A stretch of DNA of 5,354 bases, taken from the NCBI GenBank assembly GCA_007132255.1, contig SLOZ01000366.1:1-5354 (forward strand). Direction: 5' to 3'. Of this stretch, positions 1 through 5,311 are shown piece by piece; the stretch's first letter is position 1, and every line of letters begins with the position of its first letter. Source of the stretch: Limnochordia bacterium. GTDB lineage: Bacteria > Bacillota > Limnochordia > Darwinibacteriales > B1SED10-159. A program made the position numbers and the translations under genes. Under the pieces are notes generated by a model. The model saw only the letters and a list, made by a program, of their open reading frames with translations. It did not search any database and was not told the origin of the DNA.

Positions 1-640
1 GATGGTAATTCTTAAGGAACGCCGAAGGCACGAGGAAGTCCCAGCCGCCTGTGTGAATCAAGTCAATGGGGAAGAACGGACGGGGTGTGTTGAACTTCAG
101 TTCAAACGTATACTCATCGATAAGAGTAAACTCCACGGCTTGGCCGCCGGAATCCCGCCACACTCCACCAATAACAGGTGTCAGATCTTCATTGTGCAGA
201 ACGTCGTCATACCAAAACCGGATATCCTCTGTGGTGAATGGGTTGCCATCCGACCACTTCATGCCACGGCGCATGTGGAGTGTCCAGGTAGTGGCATCGT
301 CACTGCCTACCACATCTTTCATAACGTGTGGGACGGTACCAACACCATACTTGTCCGCAGTCACTGGATTTGTGAAGTCGGAAAGCAGGGTATCACCGCC
401 AGCACCCATGGCTACGGTTGTAGCCGTTCTGACGATACCGCCATAGCGGCCCACCATTTCTTCAGGCTCGACTACGAATACGTCGTCAGGATGCGGTAAC
501 CGTTGATCAACAGGCGGCAATTCGCCGGCGGCTACCTTCGCTGCTAATTCCGGGGACTCGTTGAATTCCATGGCCATACCTAAGCTTCCAAATGTGAGGA
601 CAACGGCGAGGACCAATAATAATACACTGAATTTCTTCAA
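1..640 (-). CDS. ABC transporter substrate-binding protein, family 5 (N-terminal part, runs off window)
   Basis: Extracellular solute-binding subunit of an ABC importer of the SBP_bac_5 (peptide/nickel/oligosaccharide) class. It would capture substrate outside the membrane and deliver it to permease partners, which are not in this window. About 213 residues are visible of a family that usually has 500-650, so roughly two thirds lie beyond position 1. Residues 1-23 form a Sec signal peptide: KK, then a Leu/Val-rich core, then a likely cut after G-M-A. There is no lipobox cysteine, so anchoring is not lipoprotein-like. Residues 29-71 carry the 'SPELAAKV..GELPPVDQRLP ... EPEEMVGRYGG' stretch common before the lobe in this family. 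Residues 119-144 (WTLHMRRGMKWSDGNPFT-TEDIRFWY) are the family signature. I chose the TTG at 640 because AAAAGGAG ends 8 nt before it; the ATG at 646, two codons upstream, is only 2 nt from that site. The substrate is unknown. The gene is divergent from the operon starting at 1411. Confidence 0.9.
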   Translation of the reverse strand, partial: MKKFSVLLLVLAVVLTFGSLGMAMEFNESPELAAKVAAGELPPVDQRLPHPDDVFVVEPEEMVGRYGGIVRTATTVAMGAGGDTLLSDFTNPVTADKYGVGTVPHVMKDVVGSDDATTWTLHMRRGMKWSDGNPFTTEDIRFWYDDVLHNEDLTPVIGGVWRDSGGQAVEFTLIDEYTFELKFNTPRPFFPIDLIHTGGWDFLVPSAFLKNYH

Positions 641-648
641 AAACATCG

Positions 649-656
649 CTCCTTTT
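649..656 (-). promoter_or_regulatory. Ribosome binding site of the substrate-binding protein gene
   Basis: Minus-strand AAAAGGAG. It lies 2 nt from the ATG at 646 and 8 nt from the TTG at 640. Normal Shine-Dalgarno spacing favours TTG, which also yields a classical M-K-K signal peptide start. This is the reason for the start chosen for the neighbouring gene. Confidence 0.6.
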
Positions 657-1085
657 CTGGTTAAAACGGTTCAGTAAACGGTGTGCATTGTCGCATTGCG
701 CTTTGCGAGGCATCCCCCCTTCATCGCTCTAGACGCTGGATTGCGCCTGGGATTGTACAGCCTTGAAATGCCTACACCACCCAAATAGCTCCAGGGCGTT
801 TTCGACATGCCATGAAGTTCGTTGTCTGGTCATGCACAATGTTGGAGAGTCTGCATTCAACAAAGTATAACCATTATTGCGCAAGTCAACTAACGACACG
901 ACCATGACATCCAAAACACCACTCAAATAGCTTTCAAGTGGCTTTCACATACATAATTCGCCGTTGATTCCACGAATTCCTGCAAAGATTGTTAACTTCG
1001 CGCAAGCGTTTTATGCATCCTGCAAAATAGTAGAACTGCGAACGGTTGGATGGTTAACAACTCCTTTAGGTCACCGAGGCGCTCA
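657..1085. other. Divergent intergenic region without a convincing gene
   Basis: This stretch lies between the minus-strand substrate-binding gene and the tandem repeats. The open frames here are short, lack good ribosome binding sites and resemble no family I know. It must contain the promoter of the minus-strand gene and probably that of the plus-strand operon. I found no strong -35/-10 pair on either strand. Weak plus-strand options are a CATAAT at 952-957 and TTGTTA (989-994) with TATGCA (1012-1017) at 17 nt. On the minus strand a TTGACT and a TATACT occur near 862-891 but only 14 nt apart. Small direct repeats are present: AAACGGT at 664-670 and 676-682 (12-nt period, next to the minus-strand ribosome binding site) and GCTTTCA at 930-936 and 941-947 (11-nt period). 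Either pair could be operator half-sites, but nothing proves it. Confidence 0.5.
974..991 (+). repeat. Left copy of an 18-bp direct repeat (GAATTCCTGC motif)
   Basis: This 18-bp segment begins GAATTCCTGC and ends ATTG. It matches 1381-1398 at 16 of 18 positions. The two copies bracket the block containing the 127-bp tandem repeats, 407 bp apart. It may be a shared regulatory motif or the edge of a repeat element. Confidence 0.5.
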
Positions 1086-1110
1086 TCGTAAACCACGCAG
1101 TGCTTCTTAT

Positions 1111-1138
1111 GAGACAGGTCTGCTAGCAGGCCCGTTTC
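1111..1138. repeat. Imperfect palindrome in repeat unit 1 (centre CTGCT/AGCAG)
   Basis: Two 14-nt arms meet between 1124 and 1125. Eleven positions pair by Watson-Crick rules; of the remaining three, two would be G-U pairs in RNA and one is a mismatch. The perfect core is the 10-bp palindrome CTGCTAGCAG (1120-1129). Confidence 0.6.
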
Positions 1139-1141
1139 ACA

Positions 1142-1167
1142 GCCGGTTTCCAACGCCCAAAGCCGGC
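1142..1167 (+). repeat. Second stem of repeat unit 1 (GCCGG/CCGGC)
   Basis: GCCGG (1142-1146) and CCGGC (1163-1167) can pair across a 16-nt loop. In unit 2 the matching segments are GCTGG and TTGGC, where the changed bases still allow G-U pairs. This mildly suggests a conserved RNA stem. Confidence 0.4.
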
Positions 1168-1172
1168 AGTTC

Positions 1173-1209
1173 AGCTCGGAGAAACGCCTGTTGAAAGGCG
1201 TTTCGAGCT
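1173..1209 (+). repeat. Third hairpin of repeat unit 1
   Basis: GAAACGCCT (1181-1189) and AGGCGTTTC (1196-1204) form a perfect 9-bp stem with a 6-nt loop, GTTGAA. AGCTC (1173-1177) and GAGCT (1205-1209) extend it past a 3-nt GGA bulge. No T-run follows, so it is not a standard intrinsic terminator. Confidence 0.7.
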
Positions 1210-1233
1210 CAGTCGTAAACCACGCATTGTTCA

Positions 1234-1269
1234 CTGTGAAACAGGTCTGCTAGCAGGCCTGCTGCACAG
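1234..1269. repeat. Imperfect palindrome in repeat unit 2
   Basis: This is the equivalent of the unit 1 palindrome but longer. Two 18-nt arms meet at 1251/1252 and 15 of 18 positions are complementary, with CTGTG/CACAG at the outer ends, CAGG/CCTG in the middle and CTGCT/AGCAG at the centre. The outer bases differ from unit 1, yet the dyad is kept. Confidence 0.65.
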
Positions 1270-1307
1270 CTGGGTTCCAACGCCCAAGGTTGGCAGTTCG
1301 GCTCGGA

Positions 1308-1331
1308 GAAACGCCTGTTGAAAGGCGTTTC
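1308..1331 (+). repeat. Third hairpin of repeat unit 2
   Basis: The same 9-bp stem and GTTGAA loop as in unit 1, 127 bp downstream, with no base change in stem or loop. It is the best conserved segment between the two full units. The outer AGCTC/GAGCT extension of unit 1 is altered here. Confidence 0.7.
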
Positions 1332-1380
1332 GAACTCGGTCGTAAACCACGCATTGGTCACTGTGAAACAGGTCTGCTAG

Positions 1381-1398
1381 GAATTCCTGCGAATATTG
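1381..1398 (+). repeat. Right copy of the 18-bp direct repeat (GAATTCCTGC motif)
   Basis: Starts directly where the third tandem unit breaks off and runs into the ribosome binding site of the next gene. It matches 974-991 at 16 of 18 positions. With the preceding AG it forms the perfect palindrome AGGAATTCCT (1379-1388). Confidence 0.5.
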
Positions 1399-1402
1399 GA
1401 GG
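1398..1402 (+). promoter_or_regulatory. Ribosome binding site fixing the TTG start of the aldo/keto reductase
   Basis: GGAGG lies 8 nt before the TTG at 1411. It overlaps the in-frame TTG at 1396, so that earlier codon cannot be the start. The encoded protein then begins M-K-T-I-R-L-G-K-T-G, which matches how aldo/keto reductases usually begin. Confidence 0.8.
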
Positions 1403-1410
1403 TTTTTGGG

Positions 1411-2442
1411 TTGAAAACGATACGTTTGGGCAAGACCGGCCTTATGGTTACACAAACAGCCTTCGGGGCACTGCCGGTGCAGCGAGTCGACTTGGATGAT
1501 GCTGTAAGTCTTCTGCGCAGTGCGTATGAACAGGGTATCACCTTTTTTGACACTGCCCGCGGTTACTCGGACAGTGAAGAAAAGATTGGAGCGGCGCTTG
1601 CGGATGTGCGCGAGGACATCGTTATCGCCACAAAAAGTCCGGCAAAACAACGCGACCAGTTGTTCCGTGATGTGGACACCAGCCTTGCAAAACTGCGCAC
1701 CGACTACATCGACGTTCTGCAGTTTCACAATCCTGGCTTTGTTCCAAGACCAGGCGGGAACGACGGACTTTATGATGGTCTGTTGGAACTCAAAGAACAG
1801 GGCTTGGTACGACACATAGGGATAACGAACCATAAAGGCGCCATTGCCAAAGAGGCTGTGGAATCAGGATTGTATGCAACGCTGCAGTTTCCACTGTCGT
1901 ATCTGTCGTCGGAAGCCGACTTCGCTTTAGTCGAGCTGTGCCGAAAACAGGATGTGGGTTTCATCGCCATGAAGGCTTTGTCGGGAGGCTTAATTACCGA
2001 TGCTGCAGCCAGCTTTGCGTATCTGCGGCAGTATGAGAATGTCGTTCCCATTTGGGGAATCCAGCGGCAAGAGGAGTTGGATGAATTTATTGCCCTGGAT
2101 GCCCAGCCACCGGTCTTAAATGACGCTATGCACCAGCGGATCGTTGCGGATCGAGAGCAGTTGTCCGGTTCGTTCTGCCGAGGCTGCGGATACTGCATGC
2201 CCTGCCCGGTTGATATTCCGATCAGTATGGCAGCGAGAATGTCACTGCTGCTCCAGAGAGCCCCTTACCAGCAGTTTTTGAGCGAACAGTGGCAGGCCAA
2301 CATGGAACGGATTCAAGACTGCATTGATTGCGGTCAGTGCCGGCGGGCGTGTCCGTATGAACTGGATACACCGCAGCTGCTGCGGGAGGAGTACAACCGC
2401 TATTGGGATTTTGCGCAGCAACATGGTGTGAGCAGAGCCTAG
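1411..2442 (+). CDS. Aldo/keto reductase with C-terminal 4Fe-4S clusters
   Basis: A 343-residue cytoplasmic oxidoreductase of the COG1453-like group: an NAD(P)H-type aldo/keto reductase barrel followed by a ferredoxin-like tail. The barrel tetrad is visible as D47 and Y52 (FFDTARGYSDSE), K75 (IVIATKS) and H106 (LQFHNPG). The tail has C256-x2-C259-x2-C262-x2-C265-P and C304-x2-C307-x2-C310-x3-C314-P, enough ligands for two clusters. This suggests that electrons may be passed to or from ferredoxin or another partner, and that the enzyme works without oxygen. The start is TTG, set by a GGAGG 8 nt upstream. It is the first gene of a likely operon with the AEC permease (72 bp downstream) and the Gfo/Idh/MocA oxidoreductase. 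The 127-bp repeats directly upstream could affect its expression. Family assignment is firm; the substrate (aldehyde, ketone or sugar) is not known. Confidence 0.92.
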   Translation: MKTIRLGKTGLMVTQTAFGALPVQRVDLDDAVSLLRSAYEQGITFFDTARGYSDSEEKIGAALADVREDIVIATKSPAKQRDQLFRDVDTSLAKLRTDYIDVLQFHNPGFVPRPGGNDGLYDGLLELKEQGLVRHIGITNHKGAIAKEAVESGLYATLQFPLSYLSSEADFALVELCRKQDVGFIAMKALSGGLITDAAASFAYLRQYENVVPIWGIQRQEELDEFIALDAQPPVLNDAMHQRIVADREQLSGSFCRGCGYCMPCPVDIPISMAARMSLLLQRAPYQQFLSEQWQANMERIQDCIDCGQCRRACPYELDTPQLLREEYNRYWDFAQQHGVSRA

Positions 2443-2514
2443 TCCTAGAGACGATTTGCGGCGCGATCCAGTTCCAAGCAGCGTTGGCAATTACAACAAA
2501 AAAGCGAGGTCACG

Positions 2515-3477
2515 GTGTCCATGGAGTTTTTCTTCCATATTTTGCTCAACAACATTGTACCTGTATTTACACTGATTCTTGTCGGGTTCGGTTTGGGCCG
2601 CAAGTTCGACCTCGACGTATTCACGCTCAGTAAGTTGAATTTTTACGTGTTTGTTCCGTCGTTCATTTTGGTAAGCCTCTACACTACGGACATCCCGTGG
2701 GAGATGCTGTCTGTGATAGCGTTCACCGTTCTGCTGCTGGGGTTGAGTTTTGGGATCAGCACGGTCGTTGGGCGCCTGCGTGGACACAGCACAGGCTTGT
2801 CCAGTGCGTTCAAGAATTCTGTCATGTTCTATAATTCGGGGAACATCGGCCTTCCCCTAATCACGTTGGTGTTCTCCAATCCACCGTTTGAGGGAGCGGG
2901 CGTTCTGAGTCTTGTGGTCACGGCGCAAATCATGGTGTTGGTCATTCAGAATATCACCACCAACACCTTCGGCATCTATAACGCAGGCCGGGCCACGCTC
3001 CGTTGGCAGCAGTCGTTGGTCACAGTCTTGAAGATGCCGACCATTTACGCAATTCCTACGGCATTGCTGTTTAAAGTGCTGCCAGTCGATCTTGCCCGAG
3101 CACCGTTTTGGCCGGCCTTGGAGCATGCCAGGGGCGGCTTGATCGCTGTGGCGTTGGTAACCTTGGGTGTGCAGTTGTCGCGTACCAAGATCCGAGTAAC
3201 CAACCACGAAGTGTATTGGGCTGCGGCGCTGCGCTTGCTGGTCGGACCCGCAATGGCTTGGGCATTGCTGCATGTGTTAGGTCTGCAGGGCGCGTTGGCG
3301 CAGGCGCTCTTGATATCATCAGCAGTGCCGACGTCTGTCAACAGCGCGTTGATCGCTGTGGAGATGGGTAACCATTCCGGATTTGCGTCCCAGGTGGTCA
3401 TGGTCTCGACGCTTTTCAGCGCCTTGACCCTGACGCTGGTCATATTCACTGCCCAAATGCTGTTTCCCGTGTTTTAA
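2515..3477 (+). CDS. AEC-family transporter (auxin efflux carrier type permease)
   Basis: A 320-residue integral membrane protein of the Mem_trans/AEC family, whose bacterial members include carriers for malonate, malate and similar carboxylates. The length is normal and about ten hydrophobic segments are visible, beginning at residues 9-28, 42-57 and 62-86. Family features include R-K at the end of the first helix, the N-S-G-N-I-G-L-P-L motif at 107-115, which in this family interrupts a helix at the transport site, and the S-S-A-V-P-T-S-V-N stretch at 268-276. The start is uncertain: GAGG (2506-2509) is 5 nt from the GTG at 2515 and 11 nt from the ATG at 2521, so I prefer GTG, at a cost of only two residues either way. 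It lies 72 bp after the reductase with no terminator and 19 bp before the next gene. It probably moves a substrate or product of the two flanking oxidoreductases; direction and solute are not determined. Confidence 0.9.
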   Translation: MSMEFFFHILLNNIVPVFTLILVGFGLGRKFDLDVFTLSKLNFYVFVPSFILVSLYTTDIPWEMLSVIAFTVLLLGLSFGISTVVGRLRGHSTGLSSAFKNSVMFYNSGNIGLPLITLVFSNPPFEGAGVLSLVVTAQIMVLVIQNITTNTFGIYNAGRATLRWQQSLVTVLKMPTIYAIPTALLFKVLPVDLARAPFWPALEHARGGLIAVALVTLGVQLSRTKIRVTNHEVYWAAALRLLVGPAMAWALLHVLGLQGALAQALLISSAVPTSVNSALIAVEMGNHSGFASQVVMVSTLFSALTLTLVIFTAQMLFPVF

Positions 3478-3496
3478 TACCGAAGGAGGCGATGGT

Positions 3497-4531
3497 ATGG
3501 CAACGCTGCGCATGGCGATTATTGGAGCGGGTGTCTGGGGAGAAGTACACGCCCACCTCTACCATGAACATCCAGAGGCAGAGGTGTGTGCGGTCTGCGA
3601 CCGCGACATGGAAAAAGCTCAACGCTTAGGTGAACAGTTTGGCATTGCTGCCATTTATGATGATCATCAAGATATGCTGGCAAACGAAGCCATCGATGCC
3701 GTAGCCATCGTGACTCCTGACCATTTGCACGGACAGTTGGCGGTGGACTGCGCCAATGCGGGGAAACACATTCTGCTGGAAAAGCCGTTGGCCACGACTT
3801 TAGCCGATGTTAAGGCGATCGCTGCGGCGGTGCGCAGCAGCGGTGTTCGCTGTATGGTCGATCTCCACAATCGCTGGAGCCCGCCGTTTGCTGTGACCAA
3901 GGAGTCGGTGGATCGCGGTGAGCTCGGAAGGCCCGTGAGTGCCTACTTTCGGCTCAATGATATCCAGTGGGTAGCCACAGACATGCTTCCTTGGGCCGCT
4001 GCGTCGTCAATTCTTTGGTTTTTGGGACCACATACGGTGGACACTTTGCGCTGGATGTTCAGCGATGAGGTCAAGCAGGTGTACACGGTATCAACCGCTG
4101 GTATTCTACGCGACAAAGGCGTGGATACTGTCGACATGTACCAGACCATCTTACAGTTCCGAGGCGGCGGGATTGCCACGGCTGAGAATGGCTGGATCAC
4201 ACCGAACAGCCATCCGTGTATCAACGACATCAAATTCAACGTAACAGGCACCAAAGGCATGATCAGCTTGGACCTTAGTAACAGCCAGATGATCGAACGC
4301 TTCACCGATGAACGCAGCGATCGTCCCGATGTGCTGGTTAAGCATTTCGTCCACGGAAAACCAAAAGGATTTGCGTATGAGAGCATTCGGCATTTTGTGG
4401 ACTGTTTGGCTAGCGGCGATCCCTTTCTGGTGAGCTTTGAAGATGCTGTCAATACATCCTTGGTCATCCTAGCTATGCTGGAATCAGCCGAAACAGGGGC
4501 TCCTGTGACCGTCAGCTACGATTTGGCATAG
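3497..4531 (+). CDS. Gfo/Idh/MocA family NAD(P)-dependent oxidoreductase
   Basis: A 344-residue cytoplasmic dehydrogenase of the glucose-fructose oxidoreductase/inositol dehydrogenase/MocA family, full length for the group. Residues 6-35 form the Rossmann entry with G10-x-G12-x-x-G15 and an acidic D35 at the end of the second strand, which favours NAD over NADP. The family E-K-P is at 95-97 (LLEKPLA), and H-N-R-W-S-P lies at 124-129. The C-terminal domain has G-P-H179-T-V-D182, the usual catalytic or substrate-binding H-x-x-D. AAGGAGG (3483-3489) is 7 nt before the ATG; another ATG at 3492 is out of frame. It follows the permease by 19 bp and so is almost surely co-transcribed. Members oxidise or reduce hydroxyls on sugars, inositols and sugar derivatives; which one applies here is not readable. 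Pairing with an aldo/keto reductase suggests consecutive steps on one polyol or sugar, which is inference. Confidence 0.93.
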   Translation: MATLRMAIIGAGVWGEVHAHLYHEHPEAEVCAVCDRDMEKAQRLGEQFGIAAIYDDHQDMLANEAIDAVAIVTPDHLHGQLAVDCANAGKHILLEKPLATTLADVKAIAAAVRSSGVRCMVDLHNRWSPPFAVTKESVDRGELGRPVSAYFRLNDIQWVATDMLPWAAASSILWFLGPHTVDTLRWMFSDEVKQVYTVSTAGILRDKGVDTVDMYQTILQFRGGGIATAENGWITPNSHPCINDIKFNVTGTKGMISLDLSNSQMIERFTDERSDRPDVLVKHFVHGKPKGFAYESIRHFVDCLASGDPFLVSFEDAVNTSLVILAMLESAETGAPVTVSYDLA

Positions 4532-4599
4532 TAGTTCTTTGATGATCTTGGTCGTCCGCCTTTCGTTAGTGCCGGTGCCTTACGTTGGCAGGAGGTATC

Positions 4600-4628
4600 T
4601 TTCCCGGACGATAGTTTTCTGATATGCT
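4600..4628 (+). promoter_or_regulatory. Candidate promoter of the flavodiiron gene
   Basis: An extended -10 element reads TGA-TATGCT (4620-4628), with a poor -35, TTTCCC (4600-4605), 17 nt upstream of TATGCT. It would start transcription near 4635, about 60 nt before the ATG. The gap after the preceding gene (162 bp) supports a separate promoter, but the match is modest. Confidence 0.3.
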
Positions 4629-4647
4629 TAATGAGAATATGTCTATT

Positions 4648-4663
4648 GGTCACAGGAATGACC
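4648..4663. promoter_or_regulatory. GGTCA-N6-TGACC dyad upstream of the flavodiiron gene
   Basis: A perfect 5-bp inverted repeat with a 6-bp spacer, the same half-site spacing as CRP/FNR-family operators, though the half-site sequence is not the classical one. ATTGGTCA (4645-4652) recurs as ATTGGACA at 4664-4671. It lies just after the candidate promoter, where a bound repressor would block transcription or the RNA could fold into a small hairpin. Function is not established. Confidence 0.35.
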
Positions 4664-4693
4664 ATTGGACATCAGAGAGGATGAGACATACCC

Positions 4694-5311
4694 ATGCTGA
4701 CAAGTAAAAAACTGACCGATAAAATCACCTGGGTGGGAAAAGTTGACTGGGACCTAGTCAAATTTCACGGTGAAGAGTTTTCCACCATCAAGGGTTCTAC
4801 GTATAACTCGTATCTCGTGAGAGATGAGAAGACGGCCCTAATCGATACGGTCTGGGAACCCTATGATAAAGAGTTTATCAGCAACCTGAAGCGAGCCATC
4901 GATCTAAAGGAGATCGACTATATTATCGTGAACCATGGCGAGGTGGATCACAGTGGTGCCCTGCCGGAACTGCTGCGGGAAATCCCGAATACACCCATTT
5001 ACTGTACGAACAATGGTGTCAAGTCGCTGCGGGGCCACTACCACGAGGAGTGGAACTTCCATCCGGTCAAGACCGGTGATACCCTGAGCCTTGGAGAGAC
5101 TACGCTGACGTTCGTGGAAGCACCTATGCTGCACTGGCCTGATACCATGTTCACGTATATGGATACCGATAAGGTTCTGTTCAGTAATGACGCCTTCGGA
5201 CAACATTATGCCACAGAGTCGCTGTTCAATGATAAAGTTGACCAATGCGAGCTGTATGCCGAAGCGATCAAGTACTATGCTAACATTTTGACACCGTTGT
5301 TCGTACAGTAA
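4694..5311 (+). CDS. fprA: Flavodiiron protein (A-type flavoprotein), metallo-beta-lactamase-like domain; 3' end replaced by an inverted copy
   Basis: N-terminal di-iron domain of an A-type flavoprotein, the cytoplasmic enzyme with which anaerobes reduce O2 to water and/or NO to N2O, using electrons from rubredoxin or similar carriers. Iron ligands are visible as H81-x-E83-x-D85-H86 (VNHGEVDHSG), H147 (MLHWPD) and D166 (SNDAFGQH). The sixth ligand, a later histidine, and the whole flavodoxin domain are missing: the frame has 205 codons against about 400 in the family. The loss is not a natural short form. The family-like sequence stops at Y-Y-A-N-I-L-T-P (about codon 201), and the last codons and TAA come from bases 5297-5311, which are the reverse complement of an earlier part of this gene. 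Treat it as a 5' partial gene with a false end. The ATG has a weak ribosome binding site, GAGAGG, 13 nt upstream. It stands alone after a 162-bp gap and is probably a separate unit from the upstream operon. Confidence 0.88.
   Translation: MLTSKKLTDKITWVGKVDWDLVKFHGEEFSTIKGSTYNSYLVRDEKTALIDTVWEPYDKEFISNLKRAIDLKEIDYIIVNHGEVDHSGALPELLREIPNTPIYCTNNGVKSLRGHYHEEWNFHPVKTGDTLSLGETTLTFVEAPMLHWPDTMFTYMDTDKVLFSNDAFGQHYATESLFNDKVDQCELYAEAIKYYANILTPLFVQ
4956..5022 (+). repeat. Left arm of a long inverted repeat inside the flavodiiron gene
   Basis: Normal coding sequence of the flavodiiron protein (from codon 88, reading G-A-L-P-E-L onward). Its reverse complement appears at the window end. The part 4956-5013 matches without error; 5015-5022 (GGTGTCAA) also matches, after one mismatch. 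Confidence 0.95.

Larger units (their letters stand above)
1086..1380 (+). repeat. Tandem 127-bp repeat array: two full units and one partial
   Basis: Units lie at 1086-1212, 1213-1339 and 1340-1380 (first 41 bases only). The period is exactly 127 in both steps. By eye, units 1 and 2 differ at about 18 of 127 positions; unit 3 differs from unit 2 at one of its 41 bases. Each starts TCGTAAACCACGCA. Each full unit contains three dyads in order: a palindrome centred on CTGCTAGCAG, a GCCGG/CCGGC-type stem, and a 9-bp GAAACGCCT/AGGCGTTTC hairpin. Because 127 is not a multiple of 3, any reading frame shifts between units. With the dense dyads, this argues for non-coding DNA or RNA structure rather than a repeated protein. 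The array ends 17 nt before the ribosome binding site of the aldo/keto reductase gene, so it probably lies in, or next to, that operon's leader. I do not recognise it as a named repeat family or riboswitch. Confidence 0.85.

Noticed and set aside
2..499. A 165-codon plus-strand open frame at the left edge
   Set aside because: It is the antisense shadow of the substrate-binding protein gene, whose minus-strand translation has a signal peptide and family signature.
729..926. A 65-codon minus-strand open frame in the intergenic region
   Set aside because: No convincing ribosome binding site, no recognisable family or domain, and isolated between regulatory-looking DNA. A small unknown protein cannot be fully excluded.
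1173..1209. Intrinsic transcription terminator
   Set aside because: The hairpin is good but no T-run follows on either strand, and the same hairpin recurs in the next unit.
1086..1380. CRISPR array
   Set aside because: The repeated unit is 127 bp with no short repeat and unique spacer pattern, and differences are spread through the unit.
1231..1833. A 200-codon minus-strand open frame covering the tandem repeats and the start of the aldo/keto reductase gene
   Set aside because: It overlaps a firmly identified gene on the opposite strand, resembles no family, and its repeat-derived part would change frame in each 127-bp unit.
4591..4596. GGAGGT as the ribosome binding site of a small gene in the gap before the flavodiiron gene
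   Set aside because: No ATG, GTG or TTG start follows at usable distance, so it appears to be a chance match.
4694..5311. A natural stand-alone 205-residue di-iron protein without a flavodoxin domain
   Set aside because: The stop codon and last residues lie in a reverse-complement copy of the gene itself, so the short length is caused by the fold-back and is not evidence for a single-domain variant.
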